Assembly: GCF_947500405.1 (NCBI RefSeq)
Contig: NZ_CANMRY010000005.1
Coordinates: 1-64,000, forward strand
DNA from: an uncultured Maribacter sp.
Lineage (GTDB): Bacteria; Bacteroidota; Bacteroidia; Flavobacteriales; Flavobacteriaceae
DNA length: 64,000 nucleotides
Reading direction: 5' to 3'
Shown piece after piece: positions 1-7,829 of the stretch; the stretch's first letter is position 1; each line of letters starts with the position of its first letter. A program made the position numbers and the translations under genes. The notes beneath the pieces were generated by a model. That model made no database searches, was not told the DNA's origin, and was given only the letters and a program-made list of their open reading frames with translations.

Positions 1-434
1 GATTTTGAACTTAAATTTGTAGCTTAGACTAACTAAAAAAAAAGCAACGTTTGTTGCGTTAGAACCTTGAATGCAGCGTGGAATGGGATGAACATAGATA
101 GTTTTAAAAAACATAGCTATGCATTTTGTCATTGGTCTCCAAAAATGACATTTAGTCGTTATAATGATAACTTTAACAACTAATTAAAACCTCATTCATA
201 ATTTTTTTCTAGTTTTATTTCAAAATCTAACTAATATTTGAATTAAATTTTCTTGTTTCTATTTATTGTGACAACATTTTTCAGCTAATTTGTAGAAGTG
301 TAAATGCCATTTATTATGGAAAATGGTCAAATGTGAATTATATAGAAAAGGACTATTCTTAGTAATTGAGAAACTTCTGCGATTAATTGTAATCCAGTAC
401 TCTTTTTTTTTTTAATAAAAGACAATAAGTAACC
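1..434. other. gene-free left edge
   Basis: No open frame of plausible coding character is visible here. The only structure is a short hairpin at 44-57 (GCAAC, four-base loop, GTTGC) with a run of nine A on its left side. Read on the minus strand this would resemble a small terminator, but no minus-strand gene enters it. The last 100 bases before 435 are AT-rich and presumably hold the promoter of the large secreted protein, but I cannot assign boxes. Confidence 0.5.
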
Positions 435-3400
435 ATGAAATTAAAACTAATTGGCCTAATGTTTTTTTTAATAGGCATCAGTAACTTAAACGCCCAATGG
501 ACCGATGAGCAAAAGCGTATAGCAAGCGACAATGTAGAGGGAGACAATTTTGGTAATTCAGTGGCTGTTTCAGGAGACTATGCCATAGTAGGGGCAAAAT
601 ATAACGATGATAATGGGGCCGATAGCGGTGCTGCCTATATATTTGAAAGGTCATTAAGTGGTAATTGGATTCAGCAACAAAAGCTTGTTGCCAGCGATGC
701 CGGTGAATTTCATCGATTTGGTGAATCGGTTGCCATTTCTGGGGATTTGGTTATAATAGGAGCTCCTGTTAATAATGCTGTCTATGTATTTGAAAGAGGA
801 GCAGATGGTAACTGGACAGAAGTACAAAAGCTTATCTCCAGCGACGCTCCGCGGGGTAACTTATTTGGTGATTCAGTATCTATTTCTGGTGATGTGGCTG
901 TGGTTGGGGCATTCAGGGACAATGGGTCGACAGGTGCGGCCTATGTGTTTGAAAAAGGTTCAGATGGAAGCTGGTTTGAAGTAAAAAAACTAACTGCGAG
1001 CGATGCCTTTGATTCAGATGGTTTTGGCATTTCCGTATCGGTTTCTGGTGATTTGGCCATTATAGGAGCCTTTTTAGATGATGACAACGGTATTAGTAGT
1101 GGCTCAGCCTATATATTTGAAAGAGGTCCTGATACTTGGATTGAATCAAAAAAGCTAATCCCAAATGATGGCGGGAGGTATGACAATTTTGGTCAATCAG
1201 TGGCTATTTCAGCTGATGTTGCTGTAGTTGGTGCGCGAGGAAAAGATGGTTTTGGAACCGATACAGGTGCGGTATATATCTTTGAAAAAGGAATCGATGG
1301 CAGTTGGGGTGAAATTCAAATGCTAAGAGGTTTTGTTGAAGATCAATTAGGTAATTCAGTAGCTGTTTCAGATAACGTGGCCGTTGTAGGGTCTTTTTTA
1401 AATGATGAAGAAGCGGGAGATAGTGGTTCCGCTTATATGATACGAAAGGGGGCAAATGGCCTGTGGGAAGACATACAAAAAGTCAATGCCAGTGATGCTG
1501 CTTATAATGATAGGTTTGGGTGGTCAGTTGCCATTTCTGGAGATGTTGCGATAATAGGGGCAGCCTTTAGTAATGAAAATGGTGAAGACAGTGGCTCTGC
1601 ATATTTTTATCGGTATACCCCTACTACAAATCAAGCACCAAGCCTAACGGCATTGGGAACGTTAAACGTAGAGGAAAATAGTATGGTTATTCTTAGAGGG
1701 GATATTACCGCAACCGACGATACCGATACCGAGGGTAATGGTTTAAGTTATGCCTTTTCAACAAAATACGGTTATGGTGAAGACAATACTCTTTTTATTT
1801 TGACGGAAGATACAGGTGTACTCTCTTTTATCAATAGCCCTGATTTTGAAAATCCACTGGATAAGGGTAACGATAACCTTTACGAAGTACAGGTTACAGT
1901 AACGGATAGTGGTGGATTTTACGCATTCCAAAATTATCCTATAAGGGTAACCGATGTGAATGAAACTATATGGGGTAATGTACAAAAGGTATTAACCAGT
2001 GTTTCTGGGGAAGGATTTGGTAATTCAGTATCTATTTCAAATGATTTTGCCATTATAGGTGCATCTGGAAATGATGACCTGAGTGATGAATATGGAAGAG
2101 ATAGTGGTTCTGCATATATATATCAAAGGGACACCAATTGTAACTGGATCGAGGTGCAAAAAATCTTTGCAAGTGATGGTACTTCATATGATTACTTTGG
2201 CACATCGGTTGCAATTTCTGGTAATACTGCCATCGTAGGTGCCAATGGTAATGATGATAATGGTAGTAATAGCGGTTCGGTATATATTTATGAAAAGAGA
2301 GCTGATGGTACTTGGATAGAATCTCAAAAACTGACAGCCAGTAATGCTACTTCTGAGAGCAATTTTGGTACTTCGGTAGCCATATCGGGTAATTTTGCTG
2401 TGGTCGGTACGCACTATGATAGTAAAATGGGCTTAGCCTATGTATTTGAAAAGCGTGTAGATGGTAGTTGGGTTGAGCTACAAATGCTCGCCGGTAGCGA
2501 CACTGCCTTAAGAGAGGATTTTGGTAAGTCAGTATTCATGTCGGGGGATAATATCATAATAGGTGCGGAAGACAACGATACTAATGGAAGCGGAAGCGGG
2601 GCCGCTTATATCTTTGAAAAGAGCTCCAATGGTACGTGGGTAGCTTCTCAAAAGCTAACTGCGAGTGACGCTTCTTTAGGGGATGGTTTTGGTTCTTCTG
2701 CGGCTATTTCCGATAATGTTGCCATAGTTGGCGCATGGAGTAATAATGATGATGGAGAAAACAGTGGTTCTGCTTACATTTTTGAAAAGAGTCCGACCGG
2801 CAATTGGGTAGAGGTTGAAAAACTAAAGGCCAGCGACGCATCTCGTAATGGTTTTTTCGGGATTTCAGTAGGAATTTATGGTGATATTGCTATCATAGGT
2901 TCAGATGAAGATGCTACTAAAAAAGGTGCTGCCTATTTATTTGAAAAACAGTCTAGTGGCAATTGGGTAGAAACGCAAAAATTTACACCATTTGACGGTT
3001 CAGGATATGATTTTTTTAGCAGGAACGTTTCAATATTTGGAAATACAGTTATAATAGGAGCCAAAAATGACAATGAAAGCGGTTCCCATAGTGGTGCTGT
3101 GTATTTTTACGGTTGTGCCCCTAATGATACGACTAGCCCTATCATTGTTTTAAATGGTGCCAACCCTTTAGAACTGAACCTAGGCGACATTTTTATTGAA
3201 CCGGGGTTTTTGGCAACGGATAATGTTGATGGTGAAATTTCGGATAGGTTAGTGGTAGATACTTCCGATTTAAATACAAATGCAACAGGTACATATGGGA
3301 TTACCTATAATGTAAGTGATGCATCGGGTAACGCTGCGGTCGAAGTAATTAGAACAATTAACGTTAGTAGTGCCCCTAATGATACGACTAGCCCTATTAT

Positions 3401-4133
3401 TGTTTTAAATGGTGTCAACCCTTTAGAACTGAACCTAGGCGACATTTTTATTGAACCGGGGTTTTTGGCAACGGATAATGTTGATGGTGTAATTTCGGAT
3501 AGGGTAGTGGTAGATACTTCCGATTTAAATACAAATGCAACAGGTACATATGGGATTACCTATAATGTAAGTGATGCATCGGGTAACGCTGCGGTCGAAG
3601 TAATTAGAACAATTAACGTTAGTAGTGCCCCTAATGATACGACTAGCCCTATCATTATTTTAAATGGTGCCAACCCTTTAGAACTGAACCTAGGCGACAT
3701 TTTTATTGAACCGGGGTTTTTGGCAACGGATAATGTTGATGGTGAAATTTCGGATAGGGTAGTGGTAGATACTTCCGATTTAAATACAAATGCAACAGGT
3801 ACATATGGGATTACCTATAATGTAAGTGATGTATCGGGTAACGCTGCGGTCGAAGTAATTAGAACTATTAAGGTTAGTGGATCAACAAACAAGTCAAAAC
3901 TATATCCTAGTCCTACTTCAGATTGGTTTAACGTATCAGGGTTCGATAAAGATGGAAATGTAGAAATTTCAATCACTGATTTATCGGGTAAAGTCGTTAA
4001 AAATTTAAAACGATCTATTGTAAATGGTTTTTTAAAAATAAACGTATCGGACATTTCCAGTACAGGAGTTTATATCTTGAGTATTTATCAAGATGAAAAA
4101 GAGCGAGTTGATTTTAAAGTTGTAATCGAATAA
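435..4133 (+). CDS. giant secreted FG-GAP / cadherin-like / DUF5011 protein with type IX sorting domain
   Basis: The protein has 1232 residues. A signal peptide covers residues 1-20 (ends LNAQ). Seven FG-GAP-type repeats (about 21-395) follow, each with the pattern W..xQKL.ASDA...FG.SVAISGD.A..GA...D..G..SGSAY.FE. Then comes a cadherin-like segment (about 400-512) and seven more FG-GAP repeats (515-894). Three nearly identical 85-residue DUF5011/HYR Ig-like repeats (895-979, 980-1064, 1065-1149) precede a C-terminal type IX secretion sorting domain (about 1153-1232, starting KLYPSPTSDWF). FG-GAP repeats form integrin-alpha-like seven-bladed propellers, so two complete propellers are predicted. 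The likely role is a surface or released adhesion protein; no enzyme domain is seen. The ligand is unknown. Confidence 0.95.
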   Translation: MKLKLIGLMFFLIGISNLNAQWTDEQKRIASDNVEGDNFGNSVAVSGDYAIVGAKYNDDNGADSGAAYIFERSLSGNWIQQQKLVASDAGEFHRFGESVAISGDLVIIGAPVNNAVYVFERGADGNWTEVQKLISSDAPRGNLFGDSVSISGDVAVVGAFRDNGSTGAAYVFEKGSDGSWFEVKKLTASDAFDSDGFGISVSVSGDLAIIGAFLDDDNGISSGSAYIFERGPDTWIESKKLIPNDGGRYDNFGQSVAISADVAVVGARGKDGFGTDTGAVYIFEKGIDGSWGEIQMLRGFVEDQLGNSVAVSDNVAVVGSFLNDEEAGDSGSAYMIRKGANGLWEDIQKVNASDAAYNDRFGWSVAISGDVAIIGAAFSNENGEDSGSAYFYRYTPTTNQAPSLTALGTLNVEENSMVILRGDITATDDTDTEGNGLSYAFSTKYGYGEDNTLFILTEDTGVLSFINSPDFENPLDKGNDNLYEVQVTVTDSGGFYAFQNYPIRVTDVNETIWGNVQKVLTSVSGEGFGNSVSISNDFAIIGASGNDDLSDEYGRDSGSAYIYQRDTNCNWIEVQKIFASDGTSYDYFGTSVAISGNTAIVGANGNDDNGSNSGSVYIYEKRADGTWIESQKLTASNATSESNFGTSVAISGNFAVVGTHYDSKMGLAYVFEKRVDGSWVELQMLAGSDTALREDFGKSVFMSGDNIIIGAEDNDTNGSGSGAAYIFEKSSNGTWVASQKLTASDASLGDGFGSSAAISDNVAIVGAWSNNDDGENSGSAYIFEKSPTGNWVEVEKLKASDASRNGFFGISVGIYGDIAIIGSDEDATKKGAAYLFEKQSSGNWVETQKFTPFDGSGYDFFSRNVSIFGNTVIIGAKNDNESGSHSGAVYFYGCAPNDTTSPIIVLNGANPLELNLGDIFIEPGFLATDNVDGEISDRLVVDTSDLNTNATGTYGITYNVSDASGNAAVEVIRTINVSSAPNDTTSPIIVLNGVNPLELNLGDIFIEPGFLATDNVDGVISDRVVVDTSDLNTNATGTYGITYNVSDASGNAAVEVIRTINVSSAPNDTTSPIIILNGANPLELNLGDIFIEPGFLATDNVDGEISDRVVVDTSDLNTNATGTYGITYNVSDVSGNAAVEVIRTIKVSGSTNKSKLYPSPTSDWFNVSGFDKDGNVEISITDLSGKVVKNLKRSIVNGFLKINVSDISSTGVYILSIYQDEKERVDFKVVIE
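3117..3880 (+). repeat. three tandem 255-bp coding repeats
   Basis: Three in-frame copies (3117-3371, 3372-3626, 3627-3880) are almost identical at the nucleotide level, including synonymous positions. Only a handful of substitutions are visible (for example GCC/GTC Asn-Ala versus Asn-Val, GAA/GTA and GCA/GTA). Each encodes one 85-residue DUF5011-type Ig-like domain. Identity at silent sites points to recent duplication or gene conversion. Confidence 0.97.
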
Positions 4134-4611
4134 GATATTTAATAAAGTACCTTAAAGGATGATAATCCTTGCCTGGACCTTAAACTGGTATGAAAGTATT
4201 AGGCGAGTATATTTTTCATAATCAGATAAAGAATTTTAATTAAGTCTATATCTGCAACTATGTAAAATAGACCGAAAATGGTCTATCCGCCAATTTACTG
4301 TGTTTGTTCTATAATGTTCTGCGTTATGTAACTTTGCTTTGGGAAAAGCGAAGTTCTTCTCCTAAATTTTCTTAGATTTTTTTCTTCTCAAAAGTTTCTT
4401 TAAAAATGTAATGGAATACTCTTTGCCCGAAGCGACGATAGGAGCGAAGTGGTAATGTGTATGAAATGGTAATATCTAATAACGCATTAAATTTATACCG
4501 TTCATCGAAAACAAAAAATTCATAGTAGGGTTTTTACTTTCTTTGTTGTTTACAAAGTACCAAACCCTTATTTATAGGGTTTTACGTAACGAAAACCTTA
4601 AATTTTAAACT
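4134..4611. other. intergenic stretch carrying repeat copy A
   Basis: No gene is seen. The stretch carries one copy (about 4300-4475) of a non-coding repeat found again at about 6811-6975. A 37-base block at 4311-4347 is identical in both, and the copies end in similar TAATGTGT-x-TGAAATGG tails. The final 100 bases presumably hold the promoter of the DUF4382 gene. Confidence 0.7.
4311..4475. repeat. dispersed non-coding repeat, copy A
   Basis: Positions 4311-4347 match 6817-6853 exactly over 37 bases. The similarity then becomes patchy and returns at the right end (about 4453-4470 versus 6956-6973). Length and spacing are alike in both copies, about 160 bases. No open frame and no transposase are associated with it. 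Confidence 0.75.
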
Positions 4612-5496
4612 ATGAAACTTAACTTTTTAAATGTTTTTCTTGTTGTTTGTAGCATTCTAATTAGCTCATGTACCGATAACAATGATTCCAACAGTGGGTA
4701 TGGCCAATTAAATATACAATTAACTGATGCCCCATTTCCTCATGATATGGTGGCCGAAGCCAATGTAACAATTTTTAAAATTGATGCTAGATATAAAGGA
4801 GATATCGAATTAAACGCTCAAGCAATAGATAGTACTGACGTGACAATAGAAACCGACAGCGGTAAATCTTTCATTGTATTAATGGAAGATGAAATACAAG
4901 TAAATCTTTTAGAGCTTACTAATGGTATTACCAAGAATTTAGTAGATATGGATATACCGACAGGTTCTTATGATTTAATGCGCGTCTACGTAAAAGGAGT
5001 AAACATTGTTTTAAAAGATAGTACAACCTATAATCTAAAAGTTCCTAGTGGCGCACAATCAGGCATTAAAGTGTTTATCAAACCCGAACTTATTGTAAGT
5101 AGCGGACTTTCATCAGATTTGTTGCTAGATTTTGATGTGAGCAAATCATTTGTAGCAAAAGGTAGAGGACAAAATATTACAGGATTCAATTTTAAACCTG
5201 TAATTAAAGCAAGTAATTTGTCTACAACGGGTACGTTGTTGGGGTCAGTTACTGGCGTTGAACAAGATTCTACTATAACAACTGTAGAAGGCGCTCAGGT
5301 GGCTGTTATCGTTTCAGACACCATTAATACTACAACTTTCACAGATGTTGATGGTGCTTATATGTTAATGGGATTAGATGCTGGGTCATACAATGTTGAA
5401 GTACAAAAAGAAGGCTATATTATGCAAACCACTGAAGAAGTTCAAATAAATGCAGCGAATAAAACAGTTCAAGATTTTGAATTAGTTAAGGAATAA
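4612..5496 (+). CDS. DUF4382 lipoprotein with carboxypeptidase-regulatory-like domain
   Basis: This 294-residue protein begins with a lipoprotein signal (lipobox LISSC, Cys20). Residues about 32-205 fit the DUF4382 family (GQLNIQLTDAPFPHDMVAEANVTI, then a VNLLELTNG segment), which is common in Bacteroidetes surface lipoproteins. Residues about 212-292 form a carboxypeptidase-regulatory-like beta-sandwich (GTLLGSVTG, then TFTDVDGAYMLMGLDAGSYNVEV). It is probably an outer-membrane-anchored, ligand-binding or structural lipoprotein. It is followed by a strong hairpin terminator. The true substrate is unknown. Confidence 0.93.
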   Translation: MKLNFLNVFLVVCSILISSCTDNNDSNSGYGQLNIQLTDAPFPHDMVAEANVTIFKIDARYKGDIELNAQAIDSTDVTIETDSGKSFIVLMEDEIQVNLLELTNGITKNLVDMDIPTGSYDLMRVYVKGVNIVLKDSTTYNLKVPSGAQSGIKVFIKPELIVSSGLSSDLLLDFDVSKSFVAKGRGQNITGFNFKPVIKASNLSTTGTLLGSVTGVEQDSTITTVEGAQVAVIVSDTINTTTFTDVDGAYMLMGLDAGSYNVEVQKEGYIMQTTEEVQINAANKTVQDFELVKE

Positions 5497-5522
5497 TACA
5501 GAGATTATAAAAGTAATTACTG

Positions 5523-5547
5523 GCGGGACATTTATCCCGCTTTTTTT
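5523..5547 (+). terminator. intrinsic terminator after DUF4382 gene
   Basis: The stem GCGGGA (5523-5528) pairs with TCCCGC (5535-5540) and is followed directly by seven T. Confidence 0.9.
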
Positions 5548-5700
5548 GTTTTACTAGTAAAGAAACTGCACGGTATTTCTTTGTCAGAACCTTAAAGCTA
5601 ATCTAAATTCTGATAAAATTTGATTTAAAGACATTTAAAAATTAAACAATATATACTTTATATATAAGTTAAATAAGTACTAATCATTTATATAAAAATT

Positions 5701-5904
5701 ATGAAAAAATTAAGTTTATTGACTTTATCTGTTCTTTTTATGGGAATAATTTCCTGTAGAGACACAAAAAAAGAACAACAAGAATTAGACGCTACTTTAG
5801 ATAAAATAGAGGCCGTAGAGCAAGAAATTGATGAAACAGTAAAAGAAGTTGAACAAAAATCAGAAGAAGTAGAATCAGCGCTTAGTGAACTTGATGGTAT
5901 CTAA
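5701..5904 (+). CDS. small coiled-coil lipoprotein
   Basis: This 67-residue protein has a lipobox GIISC (Cys19). The mature part of about 48 residues is made of charged heptads (Glu/Lys/Gln with regular Leu, Ile and Val), so one amphipathic helix or coiled coil is expected. It resembles small Lpp-like spacer lipoproteins in layout, but no family can be named. It lies 12 bases upstream of the Lys/Glu-rich secreted protein and is probably cotranscribed with it. Confidence 0.85.
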   Translation: MKKLSLLTLSVLFMGIISCRDTKKEQQELDATLDKIEAVEQEIDETVKEVEQKSEEVESALSELDGI

Positions 5905-5916
5905 AAAAGAAAAGAC

Positions 5917-6660
5917 ATGAAAAATATAGCACGTATAATAGGTTTAATGCTTTTTGCATTTACAATGATGGCAACTACTGGGTATGCCCAAGGTAAATCT
6001 CAGGAGAAAGGAAAAGCCAAGAAGGAGAAAGTTAAAAAGGTCAAAGAAGATGTTGAAGAAGACATTGATAATGCCGTAGAGCAGCAAAAAGGTAAAGCTG
6101 ACGAAATGAAAGGGAAAGGCAAAGAAAAAATGAAAGATAAGGCCAAGGATATGAAGGAGAAAGGCGTAGAAATGAAGGGGAAAGGTAAAGACAAAAAAAA
6201 TAAGATTAAAAAGGAAAAGGGTGATGATGACTATGATCTTGATGAAGACAATGAGAAAGATGATGAGTTAAAAAAAGAAAAGAAAGAAAAAGCCAAAAAA
6301 GAAAAATCAAATAAAGGCAATGCGTATGGTCGTGATAAAGGCGATATGAGTGGAGAGGAATTTGGTAAGCATAGAGCAACTATAGCCAAAGAAAAAATTG
6401 ACGAAACTGCTTCAACCTTATCTGATGAGGAAGAAACCTTAAAACGTGGTCGTAAAAAAGTTAAAGAAGCTAAAGAAAAAGTAGCGAAACAACGTGAAGA
6501 AAAAGGTGTTGATGAAGAAGCTATTAAAGAGAAAGAAGCTAAAATATCTAAAGCCGAAGAGAAATTAAATGAATTAGAAGACGTAATTAAAAAAGGAAAG
6601 GAAAAAGTAAAAAATAAACGTAAAGAAATTGAAGAGGTAGGCAACAAACCTGTAGAGTAA
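5917..6660 (+). CDS. exported Lys/Glu-rich low-complexity protein
   Basis: This 247-residue protein has a signal peptide (residues 1-24, ending GYA before Gln). The mature part is extremely rich in Lys, Glu and Asp, with K-G-K-[DE]-K and M-K-[GE]-K-G repeats at about 60-100 and long charged helical stretches (155-247). Almost no hydrophobic core is present until the coiled-coil-like second half. It is probably a periplasmic or surface extended helical protein paired with the coiled-coil lipoprotein upstream. Its function is unknown. Long antisense open frames in this gene are by-products of the A/G-rich composition. Confidence 0.88.
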   Translation: MKNIARIIGLMLFAFTMMATTGYAQGKSQEKGKAKKEKVKKVKEDVEEDIDNAVEQQKGKADEMKGKGKEKMKDKAKDMKEKGVEMKGKGKDKKNKIKKEKGDDDYDLDEDNEKDDELKKEKKEKAKKEKSNKGNAYGRDKGDMSGEEFGKHRATIAKEKIDETASTLSDEEETLKRGRKKVKEAKEKVAKQREEKGVDEEAIKEKEAKISKAEEKLNELEDVIKKGKEKVKNKRKEIEEVGNKPVE

Positions 6661-6681
6661 ATTAGTATCGTAATACGTTTT

Positions 6682-6719
6682 AAAAATGCCCTTGTTATAT
6701 TAAACTAGGGCATTTTTTA
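6682..6719 (+). terminator. intrinsic terminator
   Basis: An 11-base stem (6682-6692 with 6707-6717, core ATGCCCT/AGGGCAT) ends in a T run. It closes the two-gene unit upstream. Confidence 0.92.
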
Positions 6720-6784
6720 TTAAATAATTTCGATAGAATAAGATTCAATTTTTTCAGATTATTAATAACTTATTGCTATTTTAT

Positions 6785-6975
6785 ATAACGTCGGATTATG
6801 AAAAACAAAGTGTTTCATAATGTTCTGCGTTATGTAACTTTGCTTTGGGAAAAAGCGAAAGTTGTTTCTGCGGTTTCGTGAAAAAATTTATTCTAAAAAG
6901 TATCTTCTACAATGTTAATGGAACACTTATTATGCGACGACGCAGGAGGGAAGCGTAATGTGTGTGAAATGGCAT
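6785..6975. repeat. dispersed non-coding repeat, copy B
   Basis: Positions 6817-6853 are identical to 4311-4347. The left end forms an imperfect inverted pair: ATAACG and ATTATGAAA near 6785-6803 against TTTCATAAT and CGTTAT near 6814-6836. A short related piece (ATAACG-N4-ATTATG) recurs at 10806-10821. The palindromic end suggests a MITE- or REP-like element, but no target-site duplication can be confirmed by eye. Confidence 0.65.
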
Positions 6976-7071
6976 TGATGTAGAAGGCTTGAACCATCTT
7001 TAGTAATCACATTTTTAGGGTTTTAATAAAAATTTATTAACTTTATAAAACCAACACCAACCATTACTATT

Positions 7072-7761
7072 ATGATTCACAAAGAACTAATTGACCAGCC
7101 AAAACAACTCTACAAATTAAGTCAGCTAATTCAGAAAGGATTATTAGACCTAGATGATTTAGCCCTAATAATCCCTGGAATTTTACACATAAATTCTCGT
7201 GAAGATTTGGCATTACAATATATGTCCAAAACAGGGTTGGATATTATTCGTTATTCGATGGAAGAACTAGAAGAATTGGGCGCAAGTGTTCTGGAAAAAC
7301 ACCAGGGTGAATTCACGTTAAAAGTTACTTATCCAAAACTATTTGCAGAAATATCTAAGAACGATGAAAATGCGGTAGTTCCTTTCTTTCAAGATTGGCA
7401 ATACAATGAAGGTGAAAATCCAGTTTATCATTTTACTACCACTAAAATACTGAATGACACGCAACTAATTTCTATTTCACTTTTCCCTCAAGAAATAGAA
7501 GCATTTTCAAAGGATGTAAATCGTCTATTCGGCATTAATGCTGTTTTTGACAAATATTATAATTGCTTCAATTTACTTACCAAAAGAGAAAAGGAAATTC
7601 TCAAATTATTGGGTCAAGAATTATCTAGAAAAGAAATATCCCAATTGCTTTTTATTGACCCAAAAACAGTTAAAAAGCACTGTGAAAATATCTTCAAAAA
7701 GCTAGGCACCAATAAGCGAACTGAAATCAAAAATATAGCCGATGCTTTTCGGTTGATATAA
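7072..7761 (+). CDS. LuxR-type transcriptional regulator
   Basis: This 229-residue protein has a C-terminal LuxR/GerE helix-turn-helix (about 166-229): LTKREKEILKLLGQ, ELSRKEISQLLFID, KTVKKHCENIFKKLG. The N-terminal 160 residues may be a sensor domain, but contain no phosphoacceptor motif, so this is not a NarL-type response regulator. It starts at ATG 7072, the first Met in frame. It is followed 68 bases later by a large secreted protein in the same direction, which could be its target; that is inference only. Confidence 0.92.
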   Translation: MIHKELIDQPKQLYKLSQLIQKGLLDLDDLALIIPGILHINSREDLALQYMSKTGLDIIRYSMEELEELGASVLEKHQGEFTLKVTYPKLFAEISKNDENAVVPFFQDWQYNEGENPVYHFTTTKILNDTQLISISLFPQEIEAFSKDVNRLFGINAVFDKYYNCFNLLTKREKEILKLLGQELSRKEISQLLFIDPKTVKKHCENIFKKLGTNKRTEIKNIADAFRLI

Positions 7762-7829
7762 AATAGGCTGTTTGGCGTATTTTTATTTTAAATGAGATTT
7801 TTAAACTTGTCCTTAAAAATGTAAATGAA

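Larger units (their letters stand above)
6661..7071. other. intergenic stretch with terminator and repeat copy B
   Basis: No gene is seen. It contains the terminator at 6682-6719 and the second copy of the dispersed repeat. The bases before 7072 (ACCAACACCAACC region) lead directly into the LuxR-type gene. Confidence 0.7.

Noticed and set aside
44..57. Small hairpin at the left edge as a terminator
   Set aside because: The stem is only five bases and no gene on the proper strand reads into it.
4153..4170. Weak inverted repeat after the giant adhesin as a terminator
   Set aside because: AAGGAT/ATCCTT is short and has no T run after it.
6000..6647. Long antisense open frames (64 and 138 residues) opposite the Lys/Glu-rich gene
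   Set aside because: They are Ser/Phe-rich mirror images of A/G-rich codons. They have no start context or family match.
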